Positions 6,141-8,321 of a DNA stretch of 8,321 bases are shown piece after piece. Under the pieces are notes generated by a model. It made no database searches. It saw only the letters and a program-made list of their open reading frames with translations, and had not been told where the DNA came from. The DNA comes from Rhodobiaceae bacterium UBA6963 (GTDB lineage Bacteria; Pseudomonadota; Alphaproteobacteria; RS24). Each line of letters opens with the position of its first letter. The stretch's first letter is position 1. A program made the position numbers and the translations under genes. The stretch is from assembly GCA_002450335.1 (NCBI GenBank), contig DJZB01000028.1, positions 1 through 8,321 of the forward strand, written 5' to 3'.

Positions 6141-6169
6141 AGTCTCTAGACTTAAACAAAAATTAGAAG

Positions 6170-6204
6170 ACCGGATGTCTAAGTTAAGTCATCCGGTTTT
6201 TTTT
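6170..6204 (+). terminator. Strong intrinsic terminator of metY
   Basis: ACCGGATG (6170-6177) and CATCCGGT (6190-6197) form a perfect 8-bp GC-rich stem with a 12-base loop, and the stem's last base begins an eight-T run (6197-6204). It starts 30 bp after the metY stop. The loop contains the stop codon of the convergent DsbA-like gene, and the T-run and right arm encode that gene's last residues on the opposite strand. In the minus direction the stem is followed by a poorer T-tract, so it may work weakly both ways. Confidence 0.9.
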
Positions 6205-7350
6205 GAGTTCATTTTCAATAACCCAAAGCCTGTCCTGACCCCAAGTCACAACATCGCCGATTTTAAAACTGGGCACACCCCAAACGCCAAGTGACATCAT
6301 CTCTAGACGATTGGCTTCTGCTTCCTCGCGCCAATCATCATTACCAAGTATCTTACGTGCAGACTGCCAATCCAGTCCGGCGGCTTCAACAATACGTCGC
6401 ATACCGCCCTTACTGTTGGCATCAACCCCTTCAGCCCAGACGCTTCGAAGAAACACTCGCACAAAATCTAACCCGCGCCCTTGTTCAATTGCCCAAGGTA
6501 AAAGTGAGTAACCACGCTCCACAGGTCGCCCGACCGGATCGCAGATTTTTCCAAAAGGCGCATCTATCCGCCGGGCCTCTCTTGCCGCATCAGACAAGAT
6601 GTATTCCAGCTTGGCCTTGGGCAATGACATGTTACGCATCACCATTGGAAGGACAAAACGGAGACGTAAATCAGCATTATACGCATCAGCCAGTTCTGCA
6701 ACACGATCGGCGACGATTGCCGTATAGGGGCTTCTAAAAGAGAGAAAGAAATCAATTACGGGTTTATTGGGCTGTTTCGTACCCGTGATTGAGACGGCTA
6801 TTTGCGGTGGTGGGAAAATCGGCCCTGCGGGTTCTTTTTGGGCCAAACCCAACTCGGTTAGTCTGTCTTCCAAATAATGCAGACGGTCAAGCCCCCAATA
6901 CCATTCCCCGCCATAAAAGAGCATGCCACCCATGTAATGCCCCAGACTGGCAAGGCGTGTATCGGCATCAAGATTTTCCGGTGAGGTTTTTTCTTGAAAT
7001 GCCACATGGGTAATTTTTTTAACCTGAAAGTCTATCCCTGCTTGTGCCGCCAGCCTATTCGCATCGGTGAACGCATAATCCGCCAGTTTCTGGCGCTCAG
7101 GCACAAAGTCATCAACAGGTGGTGATATATGCCAGACTTTAAGAGTCACATCATAGCGCGCCTGAAATTCAGGCAATACCTTTGCAAGCAATTGCGAATA
7201 GGGATCAGAGACATCATGAAAAAATTCAATCAGATGTGGTTCACCAGCTTTTTGTCTCTGGCGTTCAAAACGCTTGCGCTTGGCGAGATATTTACCCTCA
7301 CTAACTTTATAAGCCGCAAGCGGCGGGACAATGAGCGATTTTAAAGACAT
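6184..7350 (-). CDS. Tandem DsbA-like / 2-hydroxychromene-2-carboxylate isomerase-family protein
   Basis: A predicted cytosolic protein of 388 residues, about twice the length of one DsbA or HCCA-isomerase domain. The first domain begins with IEFFHDVSDPYSQLLA (41-56) and ends near the WYWGLDRLHYLEDRL segment (150-164). The second begins with VIDFFLSFRSPYTAI (198-212) and has the cis-Pro region GVWGVPSF (355-362) and WGQDRL (370-375), matching HCCA isomerase/GST-kappa proteins, where the Ser of S-P-Y faces glutathione. Neither domain has CxxC, and the protein has a single Cys (C270), so a thiol oxidase role is unlikely. No signal peptide is seen; residues 20-34 are strongly basic. Start ATG at 7350 has GGATAGAGG just upstream. 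It is convergent with metY and divergent from the MBL gene. A glutathione-dependent isomerase or transferase role is inferred; the substrate is unknown. Confidence 0.82.
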   Translation of the reverse strand: MSLKSLIVPPLAAYKVSEGKYLAKRKRFERQRQKAGEPHLIEFFHDVSDPYSQLLAKVLPEFQARYDVTLKVWHISPPVDDFVPERQKLADYAFTDANRLAAQAGIDFQVKKITHVAFQEKTSPENLDADTRLASLGHYMGGMLFYGGEWYWGLDRLHYLEDRLTELGLAQKEPAGPIFPPPQIAVSITGTKQPNKPVIDFFLSFRSPYTAIVADRVAELADAYNADLRLRFVLPMVMRNMSLPKAKLEYILSDAAREARRIDAPFGKICDPVGRPVERGYSLLPWAIEQGRGLDFVRVFLRSVWAEGVDANSKGGMRRIVEAAGLDWQSARKILGNDDWREEAEANRLEMMSLGVWGVPSFKIGDVVTWGQDRLWVIENELKKNRMT

Positions 7351-7426
7351 GCCTCTATCCTAAACTTCCCTTCTTAAATGAGTATGCCTATGTTATTTTT
7401 TGTCTTGCAAGTCATTAAGGAAATAG
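7351..7426. promoter_or_regulatory. 76-bp divergent spacer between the DsbA-like and MBL genes
   Basis: Both genes must be started from here or from within each other's 5' end. On the minus strand, TTGCAA (7405-7410) and CATACT (complement of 7381-7386) are 18 bp apart and could serve as -35 and -10 for the DsbA-like gene. On the plus strand, TATGTT (7389-7394) is a possible -10 without a good -35. CTTGCAAG (7404-7411) is a perfect palindrome. All of these are weak matches. Confidence 0.25.
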
Positions 7427-8321
7427 ATGATGGACAATATAATAAAAAGAATGGTTCTGATATTGGTGATAACTGCAGTGTCTCTGCTTATCACTGCCCA
7501 GCTTTTAAAGCCTCAAATTGCTTCTTATATCTTTTCCCGTGCGCTGGAACAAAACCTTGGAAGGGATATCTCGTCTGACTTACCTGACGGATTGCATGTG
7601 CTTATTTGCGGCGCCGGCGGGCCGTTACCTGATATGAGGCGCTCAGGCCCCTGCACAGGGATTATCGCAGGAGATAAATCCTATATCTTTGATGCCGGTT
7701 CAGGGAATGTACGCAATCTGGTGTTGATGGGGTTTCCGTTTCATAAGTTAGAGGCAATTTATCTTACCCATCTTCACTCAGACCATATAGACGGTCTGGG
7801 ACAATTAATGATTCAGACATGGATAGCTGGGCAACGCAAAACGCCTGTTAAAATATATGGCCCTAAAGGCGTGGCAAAAGTTGTCAACGGCTTCAACACT
7901 GCCTATGAGATTGATGCAGGTTTCAGAACCGCTCATCATGGGGAGGGCATTGCGCCGCCCGAAGGAGCAGGTGGCGTTGGCATTCCGATAGCAATTCCAA
8001 TAAAATATCCTGACGCATCTGCCACATCTCCTTTACCCGTATCGCAAGCAAATCTGAGTCTAAAAGCCATTTTGGTATCCCATGAACCTGTTGAACCGGC
8101 TTTTGGCTTCCGACTGGATTACAAAAACCGCTCTGTGGTTATCAGTGGCGACACGAAATTTGATGACAATCTTTTAGCGGCATCTCAAAACGCAGATTTG
8201 TTGATACATGAGGCGCTGGACCCCGAAATGATTTTACAAATGGCTGATGTATTGGAAGCAAAAGAGCAAAATCATCTGGCAAAAGTTTTTAGGGATATAC
8301 CCGATTACCATACAACACCCG
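7427..8321 (+). CDS. Membrane-anchored MBL-fold metallo-hydrolase (partial, C-terminus missing)
   Basis: The frame is open from ATG at 7427 to the window end (298 codons). An ATG follows at 7430; AAGGAA at 7417-7422 serves either. An N-terminal hydrophobic segment (about 9-26, after K7/R8) suggests a signal anchor with the enzyme in the periplasm. The MBL core starts about residue 56. It has the metal motif HLHSDH (H115, H117, D119, H120), then H219 (SHEPVEPAFGFRL), bridging D242 (SGDT), H261 (IHEA), and H295 in YHTTP, probably the last ligand. The order and the AFGFRL/SGDT motifs resemble the RNase Z-like and arylsulfatase-like MBL branch, but a membrane-anchored periplasmic enzyme would not process tRNA; phosphodiester or sulfate/phosphate ester hydrolysis is inferred. 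Probably only a short C-terminal part is missing. Confidence 0.88.
   Translation, partial: MMDNIIKRMVLILVITAVSLLITAQLLKPQIASYIFSRALEQNLGRDISSDLPDGLHVLICGAGGPLPDMRRSGPCTGIIAGDKSYIFDAGSGNVRNLVLMGFPFHKLEAIYLTHLHSDHIDGLGQLMIQTWIAGQRKTPVKIYGPKGVAKVVNGFNTAYEIDAGFRTAHHGEGIAPPEGAGGVGIPIAIPIKYPDASATSPLPVSQANLSLKAILVSHEPVEPAFGFRLDYKNRSVVISGDTKFDDNLLAASQNADLLIHEALDPEMILQMADVLEAKEQNHLAKVFRDIPDYHTTP

Noticed and set aside
6291..6737. 148-codon plus-strand frame opposite the DsbA-like gene.
   Set aside because: Antisense shadow of a clear domain-bearing gene; its composition is unlike a real protein and it has no start signals.

Overview
The window looks like chromosomal DNA of a Gram-negative proteobacterium, most likely a marine-type alphaproteobacterium. 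This is inferred from an outer-membrane beta-barrel with a signal peptide and terminal Phe, a moderate-to-low G+C content (judged by eye, not computed), AT-rich spacers, and the mix of protein families. No phage, transposon, CRISPR or RNA genes were seen. Eight protein genes are present, two of them cut by the window edges.

Layout. (1) 1-782, minus: a six-transmembrane voltage-gated potassium channel, its C-terminus lost at the left edge. (2) 783-1170: a 388-bp AT-rich divergent spacer with candidate promoters both ways and a C6/G6 pairing that could mask the next gene's ribosome binding site. (3) 1171-2067, plus: a SAM-dependent methyltransferase of the leucine-carboxyl-methyltransferase-like (TIGR00027) type. 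(4) 2227-3381, plus: a secreted His/Met-rich outer-membrane barrel protein, probably metal-related. (5) 4679-3458, minus: a tight two-gene operon, first a classical SDR oxidoreductase and then a ketosteroid-isomerase-like protein that keeps the full Tyr/Asp/Asp catalytic set. (6) 4851-6140, plus: metY, O-acetylhomoserine sulfhydrylase, with a GTG start, an excellent Shine-Dalgarno and a strong intrinsic terminator. (7) 7350-6184, minus: a protein with two DsbA/HCCA-isomerase-like thioredoxin-fold domains and no CxxC. Its last codons are encoded inside the metY terminator. (8) 7427-end, plus: a membrane-anchored metallo-beta-lactamase-fold hydrolase, cut at the right edge.

How the genes relate. 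Only the SDR/isomerase pair is clearly an operon (13-bp gap), and its gene content suggests oxidation then double-bond isomerisation of a hydroxy-steroid-like or other alicyclic substrate. metY is transcribed divergently from this pair, and the MBL gene divergently from the DsbA-like gene. The methyltransferase would use SAM that derives from methionine, but nothing in the sequence couples it to metY. No obviously new defence or mobile system was found. The most notable points are the SDR/KSI pair (with His in the SDR's tetrad Asn position), the His/Met-rich barrel, the Cys-poor tandem thioredoxin-fold protein, the terminator/coding overlap, and the possible structured leader before the methyltransferase.
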